Positions 27,601 to 35,854 are shown, counted from the first letter of the stretch. The stretch is 64,000 nt of DNA from Thermoplasmata archaeon UBA184 (GCA_002495185.1 DAEB01000040.1:44412-108411); one strand, 5' to 3'. Program-made: numbers and translations. The notes: generated by a model not told the origin, from the letters alone.

Positions 27601-27863
27601 GTGCTGGCACGTCGACAAAGATAGCAAACCTTACCTACGCAAATGTCTACAAAATCTCGGACCTCGGCTCGCTTGGACAGGTCCACTTTACTTTGCAGTT
27701 CGAGGCACCTTACTTGGCGAGCGTTGAATTGTCCGGCGTAGAACTGGCCTTCGCATGCACGATCGGCGCTTGGCTGGGATTGACCTCGATTCGTCGAACT
27801 AGGCGTCTCCGACGGAATGATTCTGCCAGTTCAGAAACAAGGCCAGAGAACCAATCGCGCTGA
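24606..27863 (+). CDS. Very large polytopic membrane protein with extracellular C-terminal half
   Basis: The protein has about 1085 residues from GTG 24606. About a dozen membrane helices fill residues 20-500, starting with VGLSLGFGVLTLLWTLPL. Residues 530-1060 are Ser/Thr/Asn-rich, beta-like and carry many N-x-S/T sequons. A final helix (LAFACTIGAWLGLTSI) is followed by a basic tail. The layout recalls GT-C glycosyltransferases or YfhO-like proteins, but I cannot name the family. The open frame runs back to 24453 inside the GT2 gene; that part is not protein-like. Its 3' end overlaps the convergent GT4 gene by 65 bases. Confidence 0.65.
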   Translation: MRVGRVIQQWFIAEHRFWKVGLSLGFGVLTLLWTLPLNSFVYGQDSFHFFVQPFNYNFSPTIPYNYVYSSSTPLYDTSQYFYLTTFSQFFHILGISDALAEHVEIVLGTSLAVFGLIDLIQLTERLNHSDRQRVDGWFLAAAFFVFNPFSLSVVWWHFEAWTLFFILTPYLISLCLSICFSKNLPWNRLIVTVIVSILLAPGLTGAYGISAGLIFLYTGCVVVGLVITGRLQWTDAWKRLSLVFLSGLLLLTWTNLPLLILGQQVGFGLLTGPGIPQEFLYQSRHTSLLNVVTLLGLSWIYDHPGAYGWTPQLAYLLGAAFICPALLTLSGFFLRSRREVSFLLPFVLLCILISTGNNPPAGPVNNFLVNLGGFGSYLVNPYYFVCEYYAVFLSIIMYLLWVGSTNEFRSVGVESSTDAGDSPKPPDKAPYLQKKSALFRRTKRKYLRQTALLAVCAVLVATTSVMAAPFIEGRVYVSTGSFEDQFVPPSDLTDLSNFFQQNYSGPIYYVLVLPISPSSVPLVNYSNGQFVDSSELLASYIPYPLYYATPNSIGNYLFDGIASGAVLNFTVLFASLHIKYIVLNPFYAAQPGLPTHSLNGSSYNASETSMRLSAGLGPSSRAGQFEIFTVADVTPIAYVVANPMILNSPNPGSLMGFMSSLKSTPSNLASALRLAIWSLNTSTDSNFSVGQVLPLNGGFQTFSVGPNVTPYIVNGSGSVQTWNTSATDSGIPGVSWDPTTGKVMLVPGEIQSPNSTAANLTTLVPVNGSFSNPLGRAGTLGWWLHGVPPPLWFHTDVNVTALAPRNWITVTVSLGNVSIQLSLYNDSSTQSSVIAATAFNDGNRYAWNNAALPDGFFDGIESIDTWVNSTTIRVATASHLPGRPIVWDTLNYSGEYLSHNGGRNLTAAPSVAPGFQSYSVTVLANQVGAELVDPSILKPLSFSYLLDWLRERTPMLQQQRVSFNPTGQILTSVTTNQSTQPLFVVLDFPATPFWQLSSSAGTSTKIANLTYANVYKISDLGSLGQVHFTLQFEAPYLASVELSGVELAFACTIGAWLGLTSIRRTRRLRRNDSASSETRPENQSR

Positions 27864-29031
27864 ATCCTATGGATAGGTTTCTTCGGACGGTGTCCGCCCT
27901 ATCCGGAGAAACCGGCTCCCGTAAGCCCCGCTCGATCGCCGACTTCAGCTGGAGGTAGTCGCGGGGCGGGATGAATTCGACTGGGTAGTTGAGGAGCTTT
28001 GCCGACTCCCTCAGCTGGGGTTGATCATAGGCTACAATCCGGATACCGCAAAATGCGCCACAGTTTAGCGCTCCCGAGTAACCTCCTGTTGCTAGATACG
28101 GAAGGACCATTAGATCGTGGCCCAGGATGAGAGGAACGGTGCTTTCCTCTGAAACCCGCCCTATGAAATTCACTTGGTTTGACTCATATCGTGCCCTAAG
28201 CTCGGAAACTGTCGAAGCGTATTCAGGGAAGTTGGGATTTACGGAACCGGCGACCGTCACCTGCACGTCGGGACGGTTCGCCAAGATGCTGCTCAAGACC
28301 TCTAGCGTGCCGGAAAGGTCCTTCTGGGGGCTCCAATTCCCGAAGAGAAGAATCTTCGAGGGGGCCGAGCTCTGATTCACCGGGATTGGCTTGCCGGAGT
28401 GCAGCGCAATTGCACCACTTACAAGCGATTCGACATACGGCAAGAAAACCTGAGACACCCCCTTTCTGAACTCCTTCTGAATGATGCTCACTTGACTCGG
28501 GAGAGGAACCACAACTCGAGTGGTGTTGATGAGAGCGCGCTCGAGGAGAGAAGCCACAACGCGAGCCAGAAGTGATGGCTCATACCCCATCTGAGCGAGG
28601 TCCTGTGTTTCGACCAAGCTATGCATGAAGGTTGTTACGGGGCGCCTTGCTGCAATTCTGACAATTGTCGGAAGGAGGAGTCCGAATGCGCTACACAGCC
28701 GGGACCTACCAAAGGATGTCGGGAAGATGTTGAAGAGGACTGAGTCAGTTTTCCTCGCGAAACGGGTCAGAATCAGGCCCGCCCGAACCAGCGACGCCGC
28801 ATCATTCACCTTCCAGACCCTGTGGAGCTCCAGCTTCGTGAATGCTCCCAGAGCCGGTGGGACTTGGCTAGAGGTCTGAGCCACCAAAACCACTCGACTG
28901 ATGATGTCCGATTGGGAGAGCCCGAACACAATTCCCGTGGTCGAGTTGCCAGCAAAAGCATGGTCGGGGTAGAACACACCAAACACTAGTATCCTCTTTT
29001 GATTGGATGGCTGCTCACCCCCGATTGACAT
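27799..29031 (-). CDS. Glycosyltransferase, GT4-like
   Basis: The 410-residue protein has a GT-B layout. KRILVFGVFYPDHAFAGNS opens the first Rossmann half, and SKILLFGNWSPQKDLSGTLE the second near residue 235. DLMVLPYLATGGYSGALNCGAFCGIRIVAYD near residue 315 occupies the donor-binding site. The classic GT4 glutamate pair is not clear there, so it is a divergent member. It ends inside the convergent membrane-protein gene. The sugar donor is unknown. Confidence 0.72.
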   Translation of the reverse strand: MSIGGEQPSNQKRILVFGVFYPDHAFAGNSTTGIVFGLSQSDIISRVVLVAQTSSQVPPALGAFTKLELHRVWKVNDAASLVRAGLILTRFARKTDSVLFNIFPTSFGRSRLCSAFGLLLPTIVRIAARRPVTTFMHSLVETQDLAQMGYEPSLLARVVASLLERALINTTRVVVPLPSQVSIIQKEFRKGVSQVFLPYVESLVSGAIALHSGKPIPVNQSSAPSKILLFGNWSPQKDLSGTLEVLSSILANRPDVQVTVAGSVNPNFPEYASTVSELRARYESNQVNFIGRVSEESTVPLILGHDLMVLPYLATGGYSGALNCGAFCGIRIVAYDQPQLRESAKLLNYPVEFIPPRDYLQLKSAIERGLREPVSPDRADTVRRNLSIGFSAIGSLALFLNWQNHSVGDA

Positions 29032-29236
29032 TTGACTAACTCATCACCTGATGGTCGCGAGCCGCCAAGCCCGCGATCTCGGTCAATCGAACGGAAGAGG
29101 CGATCCTAATCGTCATTTCGACCTTACCTACACCGATCCTATCTCTCCCTTGGTGTTCCGAGTAATGAATTGATGTATGGAATGGTACTGCACTCACGCG
29201 CTCACGCGGAGCTGTCCGCCGCCGGCAAGAGATTGA

Positions 29237-30091
29237 ATGAATCTAGATCTGGAAATGGCCCCCCACTCACACGGACCTGACCTAGAGCACTCGCAGGGCG
29301 GAAGTCATCAACCTGGACGGGGCGACGTCAGTGCCGAACTGTTGCGCTTCGTATATGCCCGGGGAGATCATGTCTCGCGTTACAAGCTTGCCGCAGCCCT
29401 CTCGCGAGGATGCCGCGTCCTAGACTTTGGCTGTGGACACGGGTTCGGTGCATTGTTTTTGGAACCGAGCTGTGAAAGTATCGTTGGAGTTGACACCGAC
29501 CGGGGAGCCATCGAATGGGCGAGGTCTAACATTGAATCGCGAGCATCGAACGCGCGTTTCTTCCACGTTGACGATCCCAAGATTAGGGGTCTGAATCGGC
29601 ACTTGGACATCGTCTTGTCGTTCGAAGTCATCGAGCATGTCCATGATCCTCTCGCTCACTTGGGCACTCTTTGTGGGTTCGTGAGGCCGGGAGGTAGAAT
29701 CGTCCTTTCGACTCCTAATGGAGGGATATCCGCCGGGAATCCTAGGATGTTCATGTCTCCCTATCACGTGAACGAGTTCAGCTTGGGACAGCTTTCAAAA
29801 CTTGTCGGGGCACGCTCGCGGTCGGCGTCTTATCTCGGACAGAGGAGAATTGATCGTCTCGATTCGACCATTCAGCAAGTCCGCAAGAGAGTGTTCTATC
29901 CGAAGGCAGGCCATGAGTCGACGCGCCCCGCGGACAGTTACAGGAGCGCTCTCGGGAGGAGTCTGGGAGACACACTGGTAAACAAGATACCCAATTTTGC
30001 ATCATTTTGGGAACTTAATCCAGTAAGCCAACAGTCACACGACCTTGGCTCGTACACGCACTTCATAGCCATTTTCACCCCGGAATCCTAG
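29237..30091 (+). CDS. Class I SAM-dependent methyltransferase
   Basis: The 284-residue protein has the SAM-binding motif RVLDFGCGHGFGALFLEP near residue 57 and motif II IVGVDTD. VLSFEVIEHVHDPLAHL and FVRPGGRIVLSTPNGG supply the later strands. This type often methylates sugars or small molecules; amid glycosyltransferase genes a sugar O-methyltransferase is a fair guess. A possible TATA lies in the A/T-rich stretch near 29163-29178. The next gene begins 53 bases later in the same direction. Confidence 0.82.
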   Translation: MNLDLEMAPHSHGPDLEHSQGGSHQPGRGDVSAELLRFVYARGDHVSRYKLAAALSRGCRVLDFGCGHGFGALFLEPSCESIVGVDTDRGAIEWARSNIESRASNARFFHVDDPKIRGLNRHLDIVLSFEVIEHVHDPLAHLGTLCGFVRPGGRIVLSTPNGGISAGNPRMFMSPYHVNEFSLGQLSKLVGARSRSASYLGQRRIDRLDSTIQQVRKRVFYPKAGHESTRPADSYRSALGRSLGDTLVNKIPNFASFWELNPVSQQSHDLGSYTHFIAIFTPES

Positions 30092-30144
30092 AATGAGCAA
30101 CGTGCGTACGGAACTGCGGTCTAGGTTGCGTGCTCCGGTTGTTG

Positions 30145-31257
30145 ATGATGAGTGATAGGACAGAGACGATTGGTATCGTCGCACCTCCCTTCAAGGTACT
30201 GCCTCTCGACGGGTATGGTGGGGTTGAGAGAGTGGTGGTAGATCGTTCATCTGCACTCCGCGAAGCAGGTTATCGTGTTGAGTTGGCGGCTCCGACAAGC
30301 ACGCCAAGTTTGGCGGATCGAACGACCCAGGTCAGGATAGTGAAAACGCCGAACCTGTCAGGTCCGACTTCCGGGGACAATGTACAGCGGGTGCGATGGC
30401 TCCTCTCGAGCGCACCATATGCGTTTCCTCTAGCTTACTCAAACTGCCGGTTCGATCCTTCGGTTCGAATAATCTTCAACGATGCGTTTCGCAATGAGCT
30501 TTGGATAAGCTATCTGATGTCGGCTCGCTTTGGAGTGAGCCGGACAATCAATGTGCTGCACGGGTTCGTGAACTGGGACTCAGTACCATACAAACAGCTC
30601 ACACGGGCAGTGCGAGGACTGAATTTCGGAAGTCTGAATCGACCTACATACGATTGGATGAAGGACCGCGGCTTCAGAGTCTTCTACACACCTAATGGGG
30701 TTCGCATCCATTCGAATTTTCCTGCCGAACGACTCGTTCGTGAGAGTCTCTTGTTCGTCGGTAGAATTGATCGGATGAAGTCCCCCCACTTGGCAATCAA
30801 ACTTGCGAAGATGTGCAAACGCCCGTTGAGAATTGTCGGACCGATTACCGATCTTGGATACTACCGTTCACGTGTTCAGCCGGAGCTTGGTGGCCAAATT
30901 GCCTATGTAGGAGAAGTTTCGGATCAAAGGCTGGAGGAAATCTTCCACGATAGCTCTGGGCTGGTCTACATCGGAACCTACAACGACCCGCTGCCGGATG
31001 TCTTATTGAGATCCATCACGCATGGTGTTCCGGTCATAGGAATCCGACCCGGTCCCTTCTCAGGCTTCCACGATGTGGTGGTCGACGGACGGAATGGCGT
31101 CGTTTCGGATAGTATAGAAGGATTGGCCGCAAGAATCGACGACTTGGACCACTTCGACTCCGCCAGAATCACAGCCGAGGCATTGGAGAAATGGTCGTGG
31201 GACAGTGTGATTCGGAGGTTCTACGAGCCGACTTTCAAACAGCTCCTCGCCGCGTAG
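30145..31257 (+). CDS. Glycosyltransferase, GT4 family
   Basis: The protein has about 370 residues from ATG 30145 (ATG 30148 follows directly; GTG 30130 is also in frame). IGIVAPPFKVLPLDGYGGVE is the usual GT4 N-terminal glycine loop, and SLLFVGRIDRMKSPHLAIKL begins the C-terminal half. In place of the EGFGxxxxE motif it has LPDVLLRSITHGVPVIGIR. The donor site is altered, but the fold is clear. It probably forms a transcription unit with the methyltransferase upstream. Confidence 0.8.
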   Translation: MMSDRTETIGIVAPPFKVLPLDGYGGVERVVVDRSSALREAGYRVELAAPTSTPSLADRTTQVRIVKTPNLSGPTSGDNVQRVRWLLSSAPYAFPLAYSNCRFDPSVRIIFNDAFRNELWISYLMSARFGVSRTINVLHGFVNWDSVPYKQLTRAVRGLNFGSLNRPTYDWMKDRGFRVFYTPNGVRIHSNFPAERLVRESLLFVGRIDRMKSPHLAIKLAKMCKRPLRIVGPITDLGYYRSRVQPELGGQIAYVGEVSDQRLEEIFHDSSGLVYIGTYNDPLPDVLLRSITHGVPVIGIRPGPFSGFHDVVVDGRNGVVSDSIEGLAARIDDLDHFDSARITAEALEKWSWDSVIRRFYEPTFKQLLAA

Positions 31258-31369
31258 GACGCTCGTCGTGGCTTCGAAAACCTAGGCCCCTGGGGGGTGA
31301 ATTGCCGAGCGTATCGAGCTCCAATCGATATATTTGAAAGGAACATGGATTCCTGTACCACCGCGTGAG

Positions 31370-32857
31370 ATGACTCGGGCTCCGGACGTTCTAGTAATTG
31401 TCGGCGATTGCATCGGCAAGACCGGATTCGACAACGCTCGGCTGGCCGGCCATGGACTGCCTACGCTTGACAAACTCGCGAAGGCAGGGATCAGTTTCGA
31501 GGGTGCGATTTCCCCCTCGTCGTGGACCCTCCCAGCCCACGCGAGCATTTTCACGGGATTGTACCCTTGGAACATTCGAATGCTGAACTCGCTGTCCACT
31601 CTTCCGGCCGGGACTAAGACTGTCGCGACCGAAGCCCTCAGCTCTGGTTACCGAACCGCTTCGTTTTCGTCAAATCCTTTCATTTCGCCGAGGACCGGGT
31701 TGACTCAGGGATTCTCGACGGTGAAGTGGGGCAGCTTTATCGAGGAGACTTTGCGCATGCCTTTCGTGCGGTCTCAGGGATCCCCTCCCAAGGGGAAAGC
31801 CCCCGCGACCGGTGTTCGACAAGTGGGGACCACGCTCCCCGACCAGCTTGTCAAACTCGGGCATTCCATCATCGAGACCTATCCCTCGGCTTTGGACATG
31901 TCAATCCGATGTTGGACCAGATTGCACGCAGACCGCGCGATACCAAATCCGTGTGTGTCTCCTTGGATAGAAGCACATGTCGAATCCTGGCTTCGAAACA
32001 TTCCACAGGACAGCCCAGCGTTCTGTTTTGTGAACTACATGGACGCCCACGAACCCTACGTTGGCGTCGAGTGTGGTTCCGCAGTGACATTGAGCTCCCT
32101 GAACCGGATGCGCGCTATTCGTCTCAGTGTTTCGAGGAGCAAGCGGACCGATAGACCGAGAGCGGATCCGGCGTTGGACGGGCTCAAATCATTGTACGAG
32201 CAGTCAATCCGAACAGTCGACTCCCGGATCGGAGTGATTCTTGATCTCTTTTCTCGGTATCGCGACAGTTCAAACTGCTGGATCTGCTTCCTCGGCGATC
32301 ACGGACAGGTCTTTGGTGAGGATGGGAACCTGTTCCATGGGAGCGGGGGGACCGAGTCCCTCTTTCGCGTCCCGCTAATCATCAAACCCCCGCGATCTCA
32401 AGAACTCTGGGACCCGGCTAGTACACTAGTATCTCTCAAAGACTTGGGCAATCTTCTCTTTCGCGCAGTGACGTCTACAACACGTGACCCTCCTGGCTTT
32501 GACATTCAATCCTGCTTTGTGCCTCGAGAGAATCGACTGATCTGGGCATTGGCCGATATCGGAACGTTCGCTCATGAAGGGAAGTCCCACGGCCTGCGAC
32601 TGGATAGAGCTTCGACACATCACTTGCTCGCGTTCGCAGACAAAGATAGATTCGTCATCGACCCATCAGCCAAGTGCATTACCATCGTGAAGAGTTCACA
32701 ATCTGTGGATGGGGGAGCAGCCCGTGGTGTCCCCGTGGAGTATGAGCGGTGGCTCCGCGAGGAGGCCGGGAACGTGAGTCGAGCGCTCGATGCAGAGTCG
32801 GGCGTCGACCATGCGGATGCTCTGGAACGTCGGTTGCTTGCTTGGGGCTACGACTGA
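31370..32857 (+). CDS. Sulfatase-fold (alkaline phosphatase superfamily) enzyme
   Basis: The protein has about 495 residues from ATG 31370, chosen because GATATATTT at 31327-31335 places transcription start just upstream. DVLVIVGDCIGKTGFDNA holds the first metal aspartate, SSWTLPAHASIFTGLYPWN the nucleophile region with Thr, DAHEPY follows, and CFLGDHGQVFGEDG is the second metal site. It parallels the protein at 13231 over its whole length. As there, Thr replaces the formylglycine Cys/Ser, arguing against true sulfatase activity. A perfect GCATCG CTC CGATGC hairpin lies 49 bases past the stop. Confidence 0.78.
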   Translation: MTRAPDVLVIVGDCIGKTGFDNARLAGHGLPTLDKLAKAGISFEGAISPSSWTLPAHASIFTGLYPWNIRMLNSLSTLPAGTKTVATEALSSGYRTASFSSNPFISPRTGLTQGFSTVKWGSFIEETLRMPFVRSQGSPPKGKAPATGVRQVGTTLPDQLVKLGHSIIETYPSALDMSIRCWTRLHADRAIPNPCVSPWIEAHVESWLRNIPQDSPAFCFVNYMDAHEPYVGVECGSAVTLSSLNRMRAIRLSVSRSKRTDRPRADPALDGLKSLYEQSIRTVDSRIGVILDLFSRYRDSSNCWICFLGDHGQVFGEDGNLFHGSGGTESLFRVPLIIKPPRSQELWDPASTLVSLKDLGNLLFRAVTSTTRDPPGFDIQSCFVPRENRLIWALADIGTFAHEGKSHGLRLDRASTHHLLAFADKDRFVIDPSAKCITIVKSSQSVDGGAARGVPVEYERWLREEAGNVSRALDAESGVDHADALERRLLAWGYD

Positions 32858-33020
32858 GGCACTTCCCGAGGTAGCGCTCCTTCGGCCACTTATGCTCAGT
32901 CGAAAGCATCGCTCCGATGCGATGCGCGAGCATCGAGCCAAAGCGAGCAATTGACGTGGCAACTTGACTCACGTTGGCGAAGCTACATGCGTGAAATCGA
33001 ACTTGCAGGACTCGTTATGA

Positions 33021-33881
33021 CTAGCCTAAGTGCGTGTAAAACCAGTGTGCAATCGCCCTCGTCGGTCTGGCTAGTCGCGGGTCGTTCATCATTCTAATCC
33101 CGATAAGGGATAGGAACATCGCCGGGATCGTTCGACTGAGATTCAACTTTGTGCTTGGGTCAGCACTCCAGTTCACAGGAACTTCCACAACACGGAACCC
33201 AGCACGTTCGAAGTGGAACAGCAGCGAAGCATCGAAGGCCCAATTCGTCAGGAAGACCTTCGGGAGGATACTCATGACCGCTTGGCGTCTGAAGAATTTG
33301 GCCCCGCATTGCGTGTCTTTTAGCTTCAAGCCCAAAACCACTCTCACCAGGAGGTTCCAGCTTTTCGAGAACACTCTTCTCGAAAAACGTGGATAAAGAT
33401 CGCGATTGCTGCGATTGTCCCAGCGACTAGCAATTGCGCCTTCAGCAGTGGTCAACTCTGCCAAGAGATATGCCATGCTCACAGCAGTTATCGGCGCGTC
33501 CGCATCGATGAATCCGACGAGGTCGAACTTAGCTCTCCGAAAGCCTTCCATGACGGCGCCACCTTTGCCGAGACGGTCTTCGAATTCAATAGCCCGTACC
33601 CCACGAGATTCGAATATTCGGGCGACCTCGGCCGTCCGGTCGGCTACACCATCGACGATCACGAGAACTTCGAAGGGTCTCCCGTACGATTCCAGGAGAG
33701 GCAGGTATCTCTCGAGTGCAATCGGAAGCCGTGCTTCTTCGTTCCAGGCGGGGATAATGAGGCTCACTCCATCGGGCCCTTCAACCGGCTCTAACTGCTC
33801 TTCGTACCTTGACCCTGATACGGCCACGGGAAACTCGACGGCCGAACGTAGCGCCGCACTCCTGGGGAGGCTCGGCATCAT
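33021..33881 (-). CDS. Dolichyl-phosphate-glucosyltransferase-like GT2 enzyme
   Basis: The protein has about 286 residues from ATG 33881 (TTG 33917 would extend it). VSLIIPAWNEEARLPIALE, VLVIVDGVADRT, GKGGAVMEGFRRA and LVGFIDADAPI near residue 120 match ALG5-type enzymes, which charge a polyprenyl phosphate with glucose. DTQCGAKFFRR near residue 190 is another hallmark of this group. It would make the lipid-linked sugar donor used by extracytoplasmic GT-C transferases, which fits the large membrane protein at 24606. It lies at the right end of the A/T-rich cluster. Confidence 0.82.
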   Translation of the reverse strand: MMPSLPRSAALRSAVEFPVAVSGSRYEEQLEPVEGPDGVSLIIPAWNEEARLPIALERYLPLLESYGRPFEVLVIVDGVADRTAEVARIFESRGVRAIEFEDRLGKGGAVMEGFRRAKFDLVGFIDADAPITAVSMAYLLAELTTAEGAIASRWDNRSNRDLYPRFSRRVFSKSWNLLVRVVLGLKLKDTQCGAKFFRRQAVMSILPKVFLTNWAFDASLLFHFERAGFRVVEVPVNWSADPSTKLNLSRTIPAMFLSLIGIRMMNDPRLARPTRAIAHWFYTHLG

Positions 33882-33917
33882 GAAGGGGACCTCATGACTG
33901 GGGCGCAACAGATCCAA

Positions 33918-34294
33918 TGAGACGCATTCATGTTAGCGTCCCGTAACTCCCACCTAAGTGCGCCGGGTCGTCGGGGCAGGCCGGAGATATCGCGATTGCC
34001 AGCACTCCACTAGGTTCAACCGCATTCACATCCGGGCGAATGGTATGTAGAGTCGACAATGGGGAATAAACTCTCGTTCGTCCGATTGGTTATTCAACAG
34101 GAAATGCACATCCGGCCCGGTCCAGGGTTCGCCTAACGTGCAATCGAGCGCCGGAACCAATGCTGCCAATTGGAGTTGCGACACAGTCCCTCTCGGTCAG
34201 GTGTAGTTCGGGATTAATGTCGAGTACCCCCCCCGCAAGCACGACGTTGGCTGTACCCTTTAGGCTGCGAGTACCCCATGTTATACGTCGAGTT
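33918..34294. other. Gene-free spacer at right edge of the A/T-rich cluster
   Basis: This 377-base stretch lies between the ALG5-like gene and the hairpin that follows the next vapC gene. No frame looks coding, and a short ORF on the minus strand has no recognisable features. A run of nine C residues occurs near 34229-34237. I see no clear promoter element. Confidence 0.4.
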
Positions 34295-34314
34295 GTTGCA
34301 AGGCAGCTTGCAAC
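34295..34314 (-). repeat. Recurrent intergenic hairpin, copy j
   Basis: GTTGCAA GGCAGC TTGCAAC has seven-base perfect arms. The 16-base core (34297-34312) ends 38 bases past the stop of the vapC gene at 34350. On the minus strand it is preceded by CCGGTTCGAGACG, a stretch that also precedes copy a. Confidence 0.65.
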
Positions 34315-34349
34315 CAAGTCTTCGTCTCGAACCGGTCCGTGTGGCAGGA

Positions 34350-34793
34350 CTACGCTCCCACCCACTCGGTCTCTGGAATCCCTTCGAAGTGCTTGTCCGC
34401 GGTGAGAACTCTCGCCCCAAGACAGCGAGCGAACGAAAGAATGATTGCATCGGCGAAGCTCGGGAGGCCAATCTTTCGGATACGGCCGCGTTGTCGCAGT
34501 TCCTCGTCAGCGCTGATTGCTCCCAAGGCGACATCGATGTCTATGGATTGAATCGTGCTGAGGGCCCCCATCGACCGAAGGTGCCCGACAATCTGGTCGC
34601 GTTCCATCCCCTGACGTGCGAACACCCTCGCCAGTTCCGCCAGCACGATGTCCGGCGTGACCAGATCGCCTGAAGACTCGAATTTCTCGCGGACCCTCGG
34701 CCCCCGGGGGCCAGCGGTAAGGAACTCGACCCAAGCGTAGGAGTCAACGATCAGCGTCAAGACGGTCCGACTCCCGGAACGCACGCATCCCAC
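34350..34793 (-). CDS. vapC: PIN-domain ribonuclease toxin VapC
   Basis: The protein has 147 residues from ATG 34793; a TTG at 34760 would start nearer the domain. PIN residues are visible: LIVDSYAWVEF (Asp), DIVLAELARVF (Glu), LPSFADAIILSFA (Asp) and ARVLTADKHFEG (Asp). It overlaps the antitoxin gene by about 50 bases (17 if TTG is used). This is the second of the four TA pairs, just right of the glycan cluster. Confidence 0.85.
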   Translation of the reverse strand: MGCVRSGSRTVLTLIVDSYAWVEFLTAGPRGPRVREKFESSGDLVTPDIVLAELARVFARQGMERDQIVGHLRSMGALSTIQSIDIDVALGAISADEELRQRGRIRKIGLPSFADAIILSFARCLGARVLTADKHFEGIPETEWVGA

Positions 34794-34953
34794 GAGCGCT
34801 CCCGTAGATCTGGGCGACGAGCTCCTTGCGTTTCACGGCAAGGAGAGTACGAATCGCGTCGTCCAGGGTCCTGCTTCCAAGCGCCCGTTGAAACCTCTCC
34901 AGTTCAGAAAGGGTTTCACGGGACACGCGTACCGAGCTGATCGCAGCAGACAT
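34744..34953 (-). CDS. vapB: VapB-type antitoxin
   Basis: The protein has 69 residues from ATG 34953. SSVRVSRETLSELERFQRAL then TLDDAIRTLLAV looks like a ribbon-helix-helix or related dimer domain, and a basic C-terminal part would contact the toxin. The minus-strand TATA GATATAATG (34977-34985) lies about 28 bases before ATG 34953, favouring this leaderless start over ATG 34974. An inverted repeat sits between TATA and start. Confidence 0.75.
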   Translation of the reverse strand: MSAAISSVRVSRETLSELERFQRALGSRTLDDAIRTLLAVKRKELVAQIYGSARGMRAFRESDRLDADR

Positions 34954-34962
34954 CTCGGCGTG

Positions 34963-34977
34963 TGCATGCCGCATGCA
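34963..34977 (-). promoter_or_regulatory. Probable antitoxin operator
   Basis: The inverted repeat TGCATGC C GCATGCA has seven-base arms and lies between the TATA element and the leaderless start of the vapB gene. Bound antitoxin would block transcription initiation here. Confidence 0.6.
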
Positions 34978-35071
34978 TTATATCAGCATTTCCGACCGTG
35001 CGGAATGTGAGCGGTGGCTCGGCAAGAATCGAGGGACTGGCGCGGAGGACTCTCGCGCGTCGCGGGGGGGC

Positions 35072-35091
35072 GGTGCAATGCTGCTTACACC
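35072..35091 (-). repeat. Recurrent intergenic hairpin, copy g
   Basis: GGTGCAA TGCTGC TTACACC has seven-base arms with one mismatch. On the minus strand the core reads TGTAAGCAGCATTGCA. The core ends 43 bases past the stop of the vapC gene at 35132. Confidence 0.6.
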
Positions 35092-35131
35092 CACTGGATT
35101 CCGGAGACCGCCTGGGGCCCCCAATCAGCCA

Positions 35132-35506
35132 TTACCGGACGAACTGAACGCCCTCGACGCCACGAAACGCGGGATCCCCCGTCAGGAACGGTACCCCGAG
35201 ATTCCCTGCCGCGGCGTATCCCCAGGCGTCGATGTAGGAACAGTCCTTCCGATGGGACCTCATGGATTGGCGAAACTCACCTGCAATGAAAGCAACCTCC
35301 GGCGGAACCGGGACGATCATGGCCAGGATGCCCGATGCGAGCTCTCGGCTCTCGACGGGATCGATGCGGCGCAAGAGAGTAGCGTAGACCTCCAAGAGAT
35401 TCAGGGAGCTCGTCACTACATCCTTACGTCGGAATATGCGGACGTAACGCTCGTTTCCCTCGAGGACCGCTACGAGGGCGTAGCTATCGGCGAAGAGGTC
35501 AACCAA
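35132..35506 (-). CDS. vapC: PIN-domain ribonuclease toxin VapC
   Basis: The 124-residue protein has PIN residues in FADSYALVAVL (Asp), LNLLEVYATLL (Glu), YIDAWGYAAA (Asp) and FLTGDPAFRG (Asp). Its start overlaps the AbrB-like antitoxin gene by eight bases. It belongs to the third TA pair, adjacent to the second in the same orientation. Confidence 0.85.
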   Translation of the reverse strand: MVDLFADSYALVAVLEGNERYVRIFRRKDVVTSSLNLLEVYATLLRRIDPVESRELASGILAMIVPVPPEVAFIAGEFRQSMRSHRKDCSYIDAWGYAAAGNLGVPFLTGDPAFRGVEGVQFVR

Positions 35507-35711
35507 GGTCCTCGCCCTCGTTGCTCAATCGGGTGAATTCGTCGGCGGTAAGCCTTCCTTTCAGCCGCCCCGCCATTTGGACGAACTTCGGAAGACGCTC
35601 GAGCGAGACGTAGAGCTCGTCCCCAGGGGAGAGCTTCAGATCCCGGACCATCTCGTGGGGGATCGGCAACCCGAGGGAGTTTCCCGTTCGTCGGACGACC
35701 AGCTTCGGCAT
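35499..35711 (-). CDS. AbrB/MazE-type antitoxin
   Basis: The 70-residue protein begins with a swapped-hairpin DNA-binding fold: VVRRTGNSLGLPIPHEMVRD then KLSPGDELYV. The acidic C-terminus (LTADEFTRLSNEGED) would bind the partner toxin at 35132. The start ATG 35711 lies just below an 18-of-21-base palindrome that also contains the TATA-like element, so the gene is probably leaderless and self-repressed. Confidence 0.82.
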   Translation of the reverse strand: MPKLVVRRTGNSLGLPIPHEMVRDLKLSPGDELYVSLERLPKFVQMAGRLKGRLTADEFTRLSNEGEDLG

Positions 35712-35718
35712 CCGGCGG

Positions 35719-35739
35719 TGTAATACAAGATGTATTACA
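35719..35739 (-). promoter_or_regulatory. Probable AbrB-type operator overlapping the promoter
   Basis: The inverted repeat TGTAATACA AGA TGTATTACA has nine-base perfect arms. It covers the A/T-rich core promoter about 24 bases before the antitoxin ATG. Its location suggests direct competition with TBP binding. Confidence 0.65.
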
Positions 35740-35854
35740 TTAGGTCATCCCGGGCGACGGAAGGTGGGATCTGGCGGTCGCTCACTGCTCGAGAATCCGG
35801 CGCTCACCGTCCCTCCCATCTCGGAATCCCCGAGCCGAACGGTATTTCTCATCC

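Noticed and set aside
33030..33053. Further copy of the recurrent hairpin
   Set aside because: GTGCGTGTAA matches copy b, but the stretch is the coding 3' end of the ALG5-like gene and does not pair well.
34090..34365. 91-residue open frame before the second TA pair
   Set aside because: It overlaps the hairpin and the 3' end of vapC, has no recognisable domain and no promoter, so I treat the region as non-coding.
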